Source: Leptidea sinapis (taxonomy: Eukaryota > Arthropoda > Insecta > Lepidoptera > Pieridae). From it: a stretch of 64,000 nt of DNA. Each line of letters opens with the position of its first letter. The stretch's first letter is position 1. A program made the translations under genes and the position numbers. The notes under the pieces were generated by a model, which was given only the letters and a program-made list of their open reading frames with translations, had not been told where the DNA came from and ran no database searches. The stretch lies in NCBI RefSeq assembly GCF_905404315.1, contig NC_066301.1, positions 682,001 to 746,000 of the forward strand, written 5' to 3'. This document shows positions 26,635 to 35,706 of this stretch, one piece after another.

Positions 26635-29600
26635 CGTTTTGCGGTGGCCATCTTCGTTTTCAAAAATGATCCCAAAATCGTTCTCTGCACCCTCGAGAAC
26701 CTCGGACACGATATCCATATTGCTGAAAACATAATTGTGTGTTGCAGCCATCTTGGATTTCAAAAATGATAACAGAATTGTTCTCTGCGCCCTAGAGAAC
26801 CTCGGACACGTTATCCATATTGCTGAAAACATAATTGTGTGCGGCAGCCCTCTTGGATTTCAAAAAATGATCACAGAATTGTTCTCTGCACCCTCGAGAA
26901 CCTCGGACACGATATCCATATTGCTTAAAATATAATTGTGTGCGGCAGCCATCTTGGATTTCAAGAATGATCACAAAACCGTTCTCTGCAACCTCGAGAA
27001 CCTCGGATACGATACCCATAATGTAGTTATCATACTATTGAGCGGCGGCCATCTCGATTTAAAATGATCTCAAAATTGTTTTCTGCACCCTCGAGAACCT
27101 AGGACACGATATACATATTGCTAAAAACATAATTGTTTGCGGCAGCCCTCTTGGATTTCAAAAGTGATCACAGAATTGTTCTCTGCAACCTCGAGATCCT
27201 CGGACACGATATCCATATTGCTAAAATAATAATTTTGTGCGGCGGCCATCTTGGATTTGAAAAATGATCACAAAATCGTTCTCTGCACCCTCGAGAACCT
27301 CGGATACGATACCCATAATGTAGTTATCATACTATTGAGCGGCGGCCATCTCTGATTTAAAAATGATCTCAAAATTGTTTTCTGCACCCTCGAGATCCTC
27401 GGACACGATATCCATATTGCTGAAAACATAATTGTGTGCGGCGGCCATCTTGGATTTGAAAAATGATCACAAAATCGTTCTCAGCACCCTCGAGAACCTC
27501 GGATACGATACCCATAATGTAGTTATCATAATTTTGAGCGGCGGCCATCTTGGATTTCAAAAATGATCACAAAATCTTTCTGTGCACTCTCGAGAACCTC
27601 GGATGCGATACCCATATTTTTGTGATCATAATCTTGCACGGCGGCCATCTTGGATTTGAAAAATGATCACAAAATCGTTCTCAGCACCCTCGAGAACCTC
27701 GGATACGATACCCATAATGAAGTTATCATACTATTGAGCGGCGGCCATCTTGGAATTGAAAAATGATCACAAATTCGTTCTCTGCACCCTCGAGAACCTC
27801 GGATACGATACCCATATTGCTGAAAACATAATTGTTTGCGGCAGCCCTCTTGGATTTCAAAAATGATCACAGAATTGTTCTCTGCACCCTGGAGAACCTC
27901 GGACACGATATCCATATTGCTGAAAACATAATTTTGTGCGGTGGCCATCTTTGATTTAAAAAATGATCACAAAATCGTTCTCTGCACCCTCGAGAACCTC
28001 GGACACGATATCCATATTGCTGAAATCATAATATTGCACTATTGACTAATCATACTATTGAGCGGCAGCCCTCTTGGATTTCAAAAATGATTACAAAATC
28101 GTTCTCTGCACACTCGAGAGCCTCGGATACGATACCCATATTGTTGTTATCATAATTTTGCGCGACGGCAATCTCGGTTTTCAAAAATGATAACAGAATC
28201 GTTCTCTTCACCCACGAGAGCCATGGATACGATACCCATATTTTTGTTATCATAGTTTTGTGCGGCGGCCATCTCGGTTTTCAAAAATGATCCCAGAATC
28301 ATTCTCTGCACCTTCGAGAACCTCGGATACGATACCCATAATGTTTTAATCATAATTTTGTGCGGTTGCCATCTTCGTTTTCAAAAATGATCCCAAAATC
28401 GTTCTCTGCACCCTCGAGAACCTCGGACACGATATCCATATTGCTGAAAACATAATTGTGTGCGGCGGCCATCTTGGATTTCAAATAAAATCACAAAATC
28501 GTTATCTGCACCCTCGAAAACCTTGGACACGATATTCATATTGCTGAAAACCTAATTGTGTGCGGCAGCCCTCTTGGATTTCAAATAAAATCATAAAATC
28601 GTTCTCTGCAGCCTCGAGAATCTCGGACACGGTATCCATATTGCTGAAATCATAATTTTGTGCGGTGCCCATCATGGATTTGACAAATGATCCCAAAATT
28701 GTTCTCTGCACCCTCGAGAACCTCTGACTCGATATCCATATTGCTGAAATCATAATTGTATGCGGCGGCCATCTTGGACTTCAAATAAAATCACAAAATC
28801 GTTATCTGCACCCTCGAAAACCTCGGACACGATATTCATATTGCTGAAAACATAATTGTGTGCGGCAGCCCTCTTGGATTTCAAATAAAATCATAAAATC
28901 GTTCTCTGCAGCCTCGAGAATCTCGGACACGGTATCCATATTGCTGAAATCAATATTGTGTGCGGGGGCCTTCATGGATTTGAAAAATGATCACAAAATC
29001 GTTCTCTGCACCCTTGAGATCCTCGGACACGATATCCATATTGCGGAATCATAATTTTGCGCGGCGGCCATTTTGGATTTCAAGAATGATCCCAGAATCA
29101 TTCTCTGCACCTTCGAGAACCTCGGATACGATACTCATAATGTTGTTATCATAATTTTGTGCGGTGGCCATCTTTGATTTAAAAAATGATCACAAAATCG
29201 TTCTCTGCGCCCTCGAGAACCTCGGACACGATATCCATATTGCTGAAATCATAATTTTGTGCGGCGGCCATGTTGGATTTAAAATATGATCACAAAATCG
29301 TTCTCTGCACCCTCGAGAACCTCGGACACGATATTCATATTGCTGAAAACATAATTGTGTGCGGCAGCCCTCTTGGATTTCAAAAATGATCTCAAAACCA
29401 TTCTCTGCACCCTCGAGAACCTCGGACTCGATATCCATATTGCTGAAATCATAATTTTGCGCGGCGGCCATCTTGTTTTTCAAAAATATTCCCAAAATTG
29501 TTCTCTGCACCCACGAGAACCTCGGACACGATATCCATATTGCTGAAATCATAATTTTGAGCGGCGGCCATCTTCGATTTCAAATATGATCATAAAATCG

Positions 29601-30434
29601 TTCTCTGCACCCTCGAGAACCTCAGACACGATATTCATATTGCTGAAAACATAATTGTGTGCTGCAGCCCTCTTGGATTTCAAAAATGATCACAAAATCG
29701 TTCTCTGCACCCTCGAGAACCTCGGACTCGATATCCATATTGCTGAAATCATAATTTTGTGCGGCGGCCATCTTGGTTTTCAAAAATGATCCCAAAATTG
29801 TTCTCTTTACCCTCGAGAGCCTCGGACACGATATCCGTATTGCTGAAATCATAGTTTTGCGCGGCGGCCATCTCGGTTGTCAAAAATGATAACAAAATCG
29901 TTCTCTGCACCTTCGAGAACCTCGGACAAGATATCCATATTGCTGAAATAATAATTTTGTGCGGTGGCCATCTTGGATTTCAAAAATGATCCCAGAATCA
30001 TTCACTGCACCTTCGAGAACCTCGGATACGATACCCATAATGTTGTTATCATTATTTTGTGCGGTGGCCATCTTCGTTTTCAAAAATGTTCCCGAAATCG
30101 TTCTCTGCACCCTCGTGAACCTCGGACACGATATCCATATTGCCGAAAACATATTTGTGTGTGGCAGCCATCTTGGATTTCAAAATGATTTCAGAATTGT
30201 TGTCTGCACCCTCGAGAACCTCGGACACGATATCCATATTGCTAAAATCATAATTTTGTGCGGCGGCCATCTTGGATTTCAAAAATGATCACAAACGTTT
30301 TCTGCACCCTCGAGAACCTCGGACACGATATCCATATTTCTGAAAACATAATTGTGTGCGGCAGCCCCCTTGGATTTCAAAAATGTTCACAGAATTGTTC
30401 TCTGCACCCTCGAGAACCTCGGACACGATATCCA
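26635..30434 (-). repeat. Diverged edge block of the satellite
   Basis: The last block is all in R orientation, mostly of the 'tttcagcaata' class. Its monomers differ from each other more than those inside the array, with changes in the CTCGAG and TGATCA sites and small indels. No higher-order period is evident by eye. More divergence at an array edge is what unequal exchange would leave. Confidence 0.75.
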
Positions 30435-30649
30435 TTATATTGTAGTTAAGGTATGGAATATAGCATAGAAAATTAGTAAATAAATGTAAAGTATATAAAC
30501 TTCTAGTAATTTCTTATATCCATTTTTATTACAATATATACATGTTATATTGAGAATATATACTTATTAATTGCAAATTATAAAATCAAAATATAAAATC
30601 AATTGAAAAATGTTACATCTCAAATTGATATTTTAAACATTTATTGTAT
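30435..30649. repeat. AT-rich flank; start of a 301-bp tandem repeat
   Basis: The satellite stops at about 30434. From 30601 (aattgaaaaatgttacat) the sequence is the left part of a 301-bp unit that continues at 33645, after the LTR element, and is repeated from 33897. No gene is seen. Confidence 0.75.
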
Positions 30650-30917
30650 TGACACGGGAGTGGGTCAGGGATTGGAAATAATACTCCGCTTATAGGAACG
30701 AGTCTTTATTTGCGTTCACTTTTTTCTGAACTTGCACTTCGCCGGTCTGCCGCTGTTCCTCTTGTGGGCGGCGGTACCTTCAACGCGTCACACTGCACCG
30801 AACACTACTTCTCTTCTGTCTTCTTCTTTTTAGAACACTTCCACTTTTCACTACTTCTTCTTCTTCTTTACACTTTCGAGTCAGAACTAGAACTGCCGTA
30901 GGCCACGCTTAGTACGG

Positions 30918-30925
30918 CTTATATA
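30918..30925 (-). promoter_or_regulatory. TATA box in the LTR
   Basis: The minus strand reads gggTATATAAGccg within the LTR, about 340 bp from its 5' end. A TATA box in this setting would mark the pol II start of the retrotransposon transcript. Purine-rich sequence (gaagaagaagaag) follows downstream. Confidence 0.55.
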
Positions 30926-31118
30926 CCCCCGGATCCGTTCTATTTTCAAAATGATTCTCCCATTCCATCTTTAAATTTAAATTGTACTAGAAAATTCTTT
31001 TAACTATTTTTATCCTGCTTACACATTTTCCATCCCTTTTTTTCTATTCGATTTGATCCTGAACTTACTAGAAATTTCCTTTAACTTTACAAAACCCAAA
31101 AAAATCCATACACTGGTA

Positions 31119-31173
31119 GGTGTATCGAACCCGGGTCTTCAGCGTCTAAAGTAAACACTTTTCCGCTGAGCTA
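31119..31173 (-). promoter_or_regulatory. tRNA-like A box and B box inside the LTR
   Basis: On the minus strand TAGCTCAGCGG (31173-31163) fits the tRNA A box TRGCNNAGYNGG, and GGTTCGATACACC (31131-31119) resembles the B box GGTTCGANNCC with one extra base. The spacing of about 31 bp suits a tRNA or tRNA-derived SINE. An anticodon-like stem-loop can be drawn between them, but the T-arm and acceptor pair poorly, so this is not called a tRNA gene. Confidence 0.45.
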
Positions 31174-31251
31174 CGAGTATTGCTGACGGAGCTGTTGAAA
31201 TTAACAATGTCTTGAAGTTTGACAACTCTCGTCATATACTTCGAAGGGTTG

Positions 31252-33006
31252 CTACGCAACACTGCCCCCTCCCAAGACATGATCGTCCCGATCATCGTTG
31301 CTTCCGTAGTACTTAGCCACCCGATCGACATGTACGATTTTCGGGGGATTTCGAGGGGTACGCTGGATCCTGAGAGTCACATCATTTATCCTTGTGATTA
31401 CTTTATATGGTCCCTCCCAACTTGGTTGGAGCTTCGGAGACTTCCCCTTTCGCCTTACAGGATTGTGTAACCAAATCAGGGTTCCCTCTTCAAAATTAGG
31501 AATATTAGCTCTTCGATCGTATCGGGTCTTCATCCGTTCCCTTGCCTTAAGCCCAGTTGTTTTAATTTCCTCGTAGATGTCAACCATCTTTTTCCGTAAC
31601 TCATCCACATATTCTGTTATACTTTTCGGAGTATCCGTTGGACAGCCTGAGAGTAAATCAGCTGGCAATTTCAATTCCCTTCCAAAATTGGCGTACGCAG
31701 GAGTCACCGTTGTTGTCTCGTGTATTGCGCTTCTATACAACATAAGAAACAGCGGAATGTACTCATCCCAGTTATCCTGATGACTGTCCACTACTTTTGC
31801 CAGATGTCGCTCCAATGTTTGGTTAAACCTCTCCACCATCCCATCCGACTGTGGATGATATGGCGTACTTCTGGTCTTATGGATTCCCAAGATCTTGCAA
31901 ACTTCTTGAAATACTTGTGACTCGAAGTTCCGCCCTTGGTCACTGTGCAACTCCAAAGGCACACCAAATCTGCAGAAAACTTCATTCACCAGCTTCGTCG
32001 CAACGGTAACTGCTTCTTGATTCGGTAGAGCAAATGCTTCCGGCCACTTCGTGAAATAATCCATCACCACCATTATATAACGGCTTCCAGCTTTGGTGAC
32101 TGGAAACGGTCCGGCTATATCCAGAGCTACTCTTTCCCACGGAGCCCCAACATTATACAACTTCATAGCTCCTCTGCTCCGGGTTTGAGGTCCTTTGACA
32201 GCTGCACAACTCTTGCATTTACGGCACCAGTCTTCCACATCATCACGGCAATGCAACCAGTAAAATCGTTCTTTAATTTTTATGAGAGTTCTTCTTATTC
32301 CCAAATGTCCACCTGAAGAACCATCGTGATAAGCTCTCAGGATCTCGTTCACCTTCTCCCTGGGAACGACCAGTTGCAGATGGCAATCCTTTCCTTGCGG
32401 GGTTTCCCATTTCCGGCAGAGCAACCCGTCATGCATCACCAAACTATTCCATTGTGCCCAGAGACTCTTGGTAGCCGTACTGTGTCTAGCCACTTCAGAC
32501 CATTTTGGTTTAAGTGATCCACTTGCTAGCCAATGTAAAAGTGGTTGAAGATCCTTATCATTTTCCTGAGCTCTCCTCATTGCATCGTTGCTCCAGTTCC
32601 CATCGATCGAATCTATTCTGATCATTCGGATTATTGGATTTTCTTTCTCCTCCTGACGAATGCAATGTTTGCATTCCGTCGGACAAGGTCTTCTAGATAA
32701 AGCATCTGCGTTTCCATGAGTTTTTCCTCCTCGATGTTCGATTTCAAAGTCATACTCTTGAAGTTGCTCAATCCATCTGGCCACTTGTCCTTCCGGATTC
32801 TTGAATTCTAGTAACCACTTCAAGGCGGCATGATCAGTCCTTACGAGGAATTTGCGACCCAACAAGTACTTTTTAAAATGTTGTAATGTCTTCACCACGG
32901 CAAGTAACTCCCTACGAGTTACACAGTAGTTTCTCTCCGGCTTCGATAAAGATTTGCTAAAGTATGCAATTACAACTTCTTGATCTCCCCTCTTCTGAGA
33001 TAACAC
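31252..33006 (-). CDS. Ty3/gypsy Pol: RNase H and integrase (partial)
   Basis: An open frame of 584 residues. Residues about 1-105 are the RNase H C-terminal part (YFSKSLS, TDHAALKWLL, NADALSRR). Then comes the integrase zinc domain with H..H (HDGSSGGHLG) and C..C (CRKCKSC), and the catalytic core with D in VALDIAGP, D in LHSDQGRNFE and E in DGMVERFNQ, so the DDE triad is present. A GPY-like region follows (EGPYKVI). The stop codon (31252-31254) lies inside the LTR, overlapping its first 10 bp. In a living element the integrase would insert the cDNA copy into chromosomes. No chromodomain is visible. The true polyprotein began far upstream; a frameshift near 33055 separates this frame from the RT part. 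Confidence 0.93.
   Translation of the reverse strand: MLSQKRGDQEVVIAYFSKSLSKPERNYCVTRRELLAVVKTLQHFKKYLLGRKFLVRTDHAALKWLLEFKNPEGQVARWIEQLQEYDFEIEHRGGKTHGNADALSRRPCPTECKHCIRQEEKENPIIRMIRIDSIDGNWSNDAMRRAQENDKDLQPLLHWLASGSLKPKWSEVARHSTATKSLWAQWNSLVMHDGLLCRKWETPQGKDCHLQLVVPREKVNEILRAYHDGSSGGHLGIRRTLIKIKERFYWLHCRDDVEDWCRKCKSCAAVKGPQTRSRGAMKLYNVGAPWERVALDIAGPFPVTKAGSRYIMVVMDYFTKWPEAFALPNQEAVTVATKLVNEVFCRFGVPLELHSDQGRNFESQVFQEVCKILGIHKTRSTPYHPQSDGMVERFNQTLERHLAKVVDSHQDNWDEYIPLFLMLYRSAIHETTTVTPAYANFGRELKLPADLLSGCPTDTPKSITEYVDELRKKMVDIYEEIKTTGLKARERMKTRYDRRANIPNFEEGTLIWLHNPVRRKGKSPKLQPSWEGPYKVITRINDVTLRIQRTPRNPPKIVHVDRVAKYYGSNDDRDDHVLGGGSVA
31262..31273 (-). other. Polypurine tract of the gypsy element
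   Basis: The minus strand reads GGGAGGGGGCAG directly before the LTR start TGTTG. This is the expected primer site for plus-strand DNA synthesis and fixes the inner LTR edge at 31261. Confidence 0.8.
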
Positions 33007-33041
33007 TCCACCAATTCCAGAATTGCTAGCATCAGTATCTA

Positions 33042-33431
33042 CTATGAATCTTCCCTCCGTGTCAGGATATCCGTGGATTCACATAGTCGTTTCTTTAACT
33101 CTAAGAAAGCTTGTTCGTTGTCTTCATCCCAGAAAAAGGCTCTTTTCTCCTCCGTCAGTCGATGTAAGGGCTTAGCAACATCGGAAAACCCTTTCACAAA
33201 GCGTCGATAATAAGAGCATAGTCCTAGAAATGCTCTCACATGTGTCTTTTCTGTCGGCGTCGGCCAGTCTTTGACAGCACTTATCTTGGCAGGATCCGTC
33301 GCAACGCCTTGCTCCGAGATAACGTGCCCCAAGTAATTCACCTGACGTTGAAAGAAGGAACATTTGTTTGGACTCAACTTCAAGTTGGCACTCTGCAGTT
33401 TTGCGAAGACTTTTTCGAGCTTCTTAAGATG
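33042..33431 (-). pseudogene. Ty3/gypsy reverse transcriptase, C-terminal remnant
   Basis: The frame contains the conserved region after the RT active site (KCSFFQRQVNYLGHVIS, then KTHVRAFLGLCSYYRRF) and the connection to RNase H. It ends at 33042 by a frameshift; the next frame carries IVDTDAS, the start of RNase H, so one base appears to have been lost near 33055-33065. Upstream, the palm with the YxDD motif is missing: the sequence runs from LEKVFAKL into an (ATT)n tract. The enzyme cannot be active. Confidence 0.88.
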
Positions 33432-33465
33432 ATTATTATTAAATTATTATTATTATTATTATTAT
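33432..33465. repeat. (ATT)n microsatellite at a deletion point
   Basis: About ten ATT units sit where the RT palm should be. They separate the two pol remnants, as if filler sequence had been added when the deletion healed. Confidence 0.85.
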
Positions 33466-33466
33466 A

Positions 33467-33538
33467 AAATCTAGTTGATCCATCCTTCTTCTTCACCAGA
33501 ACCACTGGAAAACACCATGGACTCGACGACGGTTCTAT
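33467..33538 (-). pseudogene. Ty3/gypsy RT, N-terminal remnant
   Basis: On the minus strand 24 codons carry the hallmark PSSSPW...PVVLVKKKDGS of the RT fingers. The fragment is joined on its 5' side directly to the LTR remnant at 33539, so gag, protease and most of the 5' LTR are deleted. Confidence 0.85.
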
Positions 33539-33644
33539 CACTTTTCCGCTGAGCTACGAGTATTGCTGACGGAGCTGTTGAAATTAACAATGTCTTGAAG
33601 TTTGACAACTCTCGTCATATACTTCGAAGGGTTGCTACGCAACA
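33539..33644 (-). mobile_element. 5' LTR remnant, 106 bp
   Basis: Identical over 106 bp to 31156-31261, the 5' end of the LTR, ending TGTTG on the minus strand at 33644. It keeps the tRNA-like A box but not the B box. Identity to the partner LTR suggests insertion was recent compared with the decay of other elements here. Confidence 0.92.
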
Positions 33645-34330
33645 CTATAAAACAAATTGACACCAATTGTATTCGATATTCCGTTACATTGTAGGTGATT
33701 TTCCTTTTTTTTATTTATAATATAAAACTCAAATGTGTCTTTTATTATTATATTAATGTACAATAATTATTTAAATATAAGTGATTGCTTTTATATATAG
33801 TCATAAATTGTATAAAATATTGAAATAATTATATAACACATAGGTTACACAAATTGAGTAGTAAGTACATTTATATTTGTAGATATATATAAAATTAATT
33901 GAAAAATGTTACATTTCAAACTGATATTTTAAACTTTTATTGTATAATACAAATTGACACCAATGTATTCGATATTCAGTAACATTGTCGGTGTTTTTCC
34001 TTTTTCTTATTCCTACTATAAAACACAAAAGTATCTTTTTATTTTTTTATCTTTATACTATAATTATTAAAATATAAGTGATTGCTTTGTAATACAGTCA
34101 TAAATTGTATAAAATAGTGAAATAATTATAAAACACATAGGTAAGTCGCCAATTGATAAAAAAAGAATAATATAAAAAAAATGTCTGTATAATATTAAGA
34201 CAAATAGAGTAGTAAATTTATATTTGTATATTATTATATGATAAAAAAAGAATAATATAAAATAAATGTCTGTATAATATTAAGACAAATAGAGTAGTAA
34301 ATTTATATTTGTAGATATTAAGCAACTAAG
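33645..34330. repeat. AT-rich 301-bp tandem duplication plus an 83-bp one
   Basis: The right part of the split unit runs 33645-33896 and the second unit starts at 33897; landmarks such as 'gacaccaa..tgtattcgatatt' recur at about 33659 and 33957. The split unit is 49 + 252 = 301 bp. Further on, a shorter unit (gataaaaaaagaataatata... to aaatttatatttgta) at about 34158 repeats at about 34240. No coding frame is seen. Confidence 0.8.
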
Positions 34331-34545
34331 AACATAAATTATTTTCGTTTTCAGATATATTACAGTTTTGTATGTGATTATAACAAATGTGTCAATGTCT
34401 ATTAATATGTTAGCTTTTAAAAGTTTCTATAGCACTGTATATTTTAAAAATGACTTGGAACCTTATGTAAAGAAGTTGTAGCTTGTGTGTATGTAATTGA
34501 AACAAATTTATGTAATATATTACACCCAGTTAAATATTAATACGT

Positions 34546-34588
34546 ATGAGTACAATGAATTTTGTTTGCCCAAAGTGATTGTACTCAT
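34546..34588. repeat. 11-bp perfect inverted repeat
   Basis: ATGAGTACAAT at 34546-34556 pairs with ATTGTACTCAT at 34578-34588 across a 21-bp loop. It lies in AT-rich DNA with no gene nearby; it may be part of an unidentified short transposon. Confidence 0.7.
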
Positions 34589-34640
34589 GATTAGTTTAAG
34601 AGATAGAAAATGCGAAAATTCTTTGTAAGAAGGGAGATAG

Positions 34641-34677
34641 CCTGGATGTCCATCTATATCGTAATAGATGGACCAGG
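34641..34677. repeat. Near-perfect hairpin
   Basis: CCTGG plus TCCATCTAT pair with ATAGATGGA plus CCAGG around a 6-bp loop, with a 3-base bulge on the left arm. The rest of 34331-34931 is AT-rich, ends in a broken A run at 34910-34930, and shows no gene. Confidence 0.7.
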
Positions 34678-34931
34678 CATTCGTATATTGTTATAAATTT
34701 GATGATGATTTTATGCATAGTAGTATTTTATGATAACTATCATTAGCTTGTACAGTGTGTGAGAATATAACTCTACGATATTATATGTAAACTAGATTAG
34801 ATTCTAACACATATGATCACTTCAGTATCAACAAAAAAAAAAGATAATTGTAACATAGGATCACAACCCCGACCGTTTGATGGTTGGGAAAAAATTGAGC
34901 GAAACTTAAGAAAAAAAAAACAAAAAAAAAA

Positions 34932-34982
34932 CCTAACCTAACCCAACCTAACCTAACCCAACCTAACCTAACCTAACCTAAC
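34932..34982. repeat. Telomere-type repeat (CCTAA)10
   Basis: Ten units of CCTAA, two of them CCCAA, directly follow an A-rich run (34910-34930). On the minus strand this is TTAGG, the usual insect telomere repeat. The A run joined to CCTAA is the kind of junction left by a poly(A)-tailed retrotransposon on the plus strand. Confidence 0.9.
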
Positions 34983-34983
34983 T

Positions 34984-35689
34984 TGAAGACCCCCATGTAA
35001 CCCCCAAGACCAATATGAGGCGGGACCTGGCCCTCCTGATGGCCGGCCCATGGCAGTCCAGGAAGCCCTCAAACTCCCTCAGAGGTCTGTTAGGGGAAAA
35101 ATATACCCCCACCACTGTTAGAGGGCCCCAGTCTGATACGACAAAGCCATCCCCCCCTTTTGCTAGCTACCAGGGGTGGACCCCCTTACCGTGCAACAAT
35201 TACGACCAAGCCACGAGAGTCCGCCGCCCAAATACTTCTCTCGGGAGGACTATATGGCTCCGCCGCTACCGCCACATCCACACCCCACTCGGCCATTGAC
35301 TGCAGGAATAAGTCCTGTGCCCCAGCCGAGTGATTGAGGTTCCCCTGAAGGAGCTCGAACTGTGTCGTACCGTCCATTACGACGACATTTGTTCAAGCTC
35401 CCCCTGAGGAGCAACCGTACCCTCCAAACTGGTGGGCGCGCTCGGTGCGCTCGGTTCCATGGACATGGCAGGGGCCGGCACCCCCGTTCTAGATGTGTTC
35501 CTCTTAATGAGCGGGGGGTTGCAACTCCGCCCCCCCCATGCGGTGACCTGCGGGTGCTCCGGCATCGGCACAGACGTCGCACCTTGGCTCCTCGGTGCAA
35601 CTTTGTGCGAGGTGCCCTGCCCTACCACAGCGACAACATTGCCGCTGCGGTCCTTTGCAGTGCACGTCGCACTGCCATGTCCGATGCAA
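34984..35689 (-). pseudogene. TRAS/SART-like ORF1 end and ORF2 endonuclease start
   Basis: On the minus strand, about 35689-35504 carries a CCHC zinc knuckle (CCRCGRAGHLAQSC) followed by a second cysteine pair (CDVC...GHR), as at the end of R1-clade ORF1. A second frame (35377-35186) begins LLQGNLNHSAGAQDLF and runs into VDVAVAAEPY, the start of the ORF2 apurinic-type endonuclease. A shifted frame continues (VVGVYFSPN, LILVLG) and stops at the telomere-type repeat near 34984. In the family, the endonuclease nicks the telomere repeat and the RT copies RNA at the nick. This piece lacks the rest of the endonuclease, the RT and the 3' end. Confidence 0.82.
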
Positions 35690-35706
35690 CCTAACTTAAC
35701 CTAACC
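35690..35706. repeat. Short telomere-type tract
   Basis: cctaacttaacctaacc lies between two minus-strand retrotransposon fragments. It is followed at 35707 by ten T, which is a poly(A) tail on the minus strand. Confidence 0.82.

Larger units (their letters stand above)
1..30434. repeat. Satellite array, ~100-bp monomer, inverted blocks
   Basis: The whole stretch is built of one monomer family. Successive copies of the block that begins after CTCGAG start at 1, 101, 201, 301 and 401, so the period is 100 bp with few indels. Each monomer has a CTCGAG centre flanked by accc/aacc, a TGATCA, a GC-rich ggcggcc patch and a GGCCATCTTGG core. Three monomer classes differ in a 15-bp part: an 'actacatta' type, a 'tttcagcaata' type and a 'tcacaaaaata' type. 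Calling the strand with 'ccatcttgga' R and its complement F, blocks run R 1-453, F to 3484, R to 4499, F to 7968, R to 9449, F to 9885, R to 10301, F to 14115, R to 15641, F to 16981, R to 18506, F to 25726, R to 26466, F to 26635 and R to 30434. The array is cut by the left window edge. Open frames inside it are by-products of the repeat. Confidence 0.97.
30650..31261 (-). mobile_element. Full-length LTR (3' LTR) of a Ty3/gypsy element
   Basis: Read on the minus strand, the LTR begins TGTTGCGTAG at 31261 and ends CCGTGTCA at 30650, giving 612 bp with canonical TG...CA ends. A polypurine tract lies just before it. Its first 106 bp (31156-31261) recur without a mismatch at 33539-33644, the remnant of the other LTR. 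The flanking 4 bp are gtat on the left and ctat on the right, an imperfect target-site duplication. A TATA box and tRNA-like A and B boxes are described separately. Confidence 0.88.

Noticed and set aside
1..30434. CRISPR-like array
   Set aside because: The repeat is continuous, without unique spacers, and the surrounding sequence is eukaryotic.
356..30449. Dozens of open frames of 60-161 codons within the satellite, on both strands
   Set aside because: The 100-bp period is not a multiple of 3, the frames occur in overlapping sets on both strands, and all are translations of the same monomer. No start context, codon pattern or family signature supports them.
31119..31190. A true tRNA gene in the LTR
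   Set aside because: A and B boxes are present but the T-arm and acceptor stems pair poorly and the anticodon loop lacks the usual T before the anticodon, so only a tRNA-like element is called.
34351..34361. A splice acceptor-like 'ttttcgttttcag' suggesting a host exon
   Set aside because: No open frame or donor follows; pyrimidine runs ending in AG are common in this AT-rich DNA.
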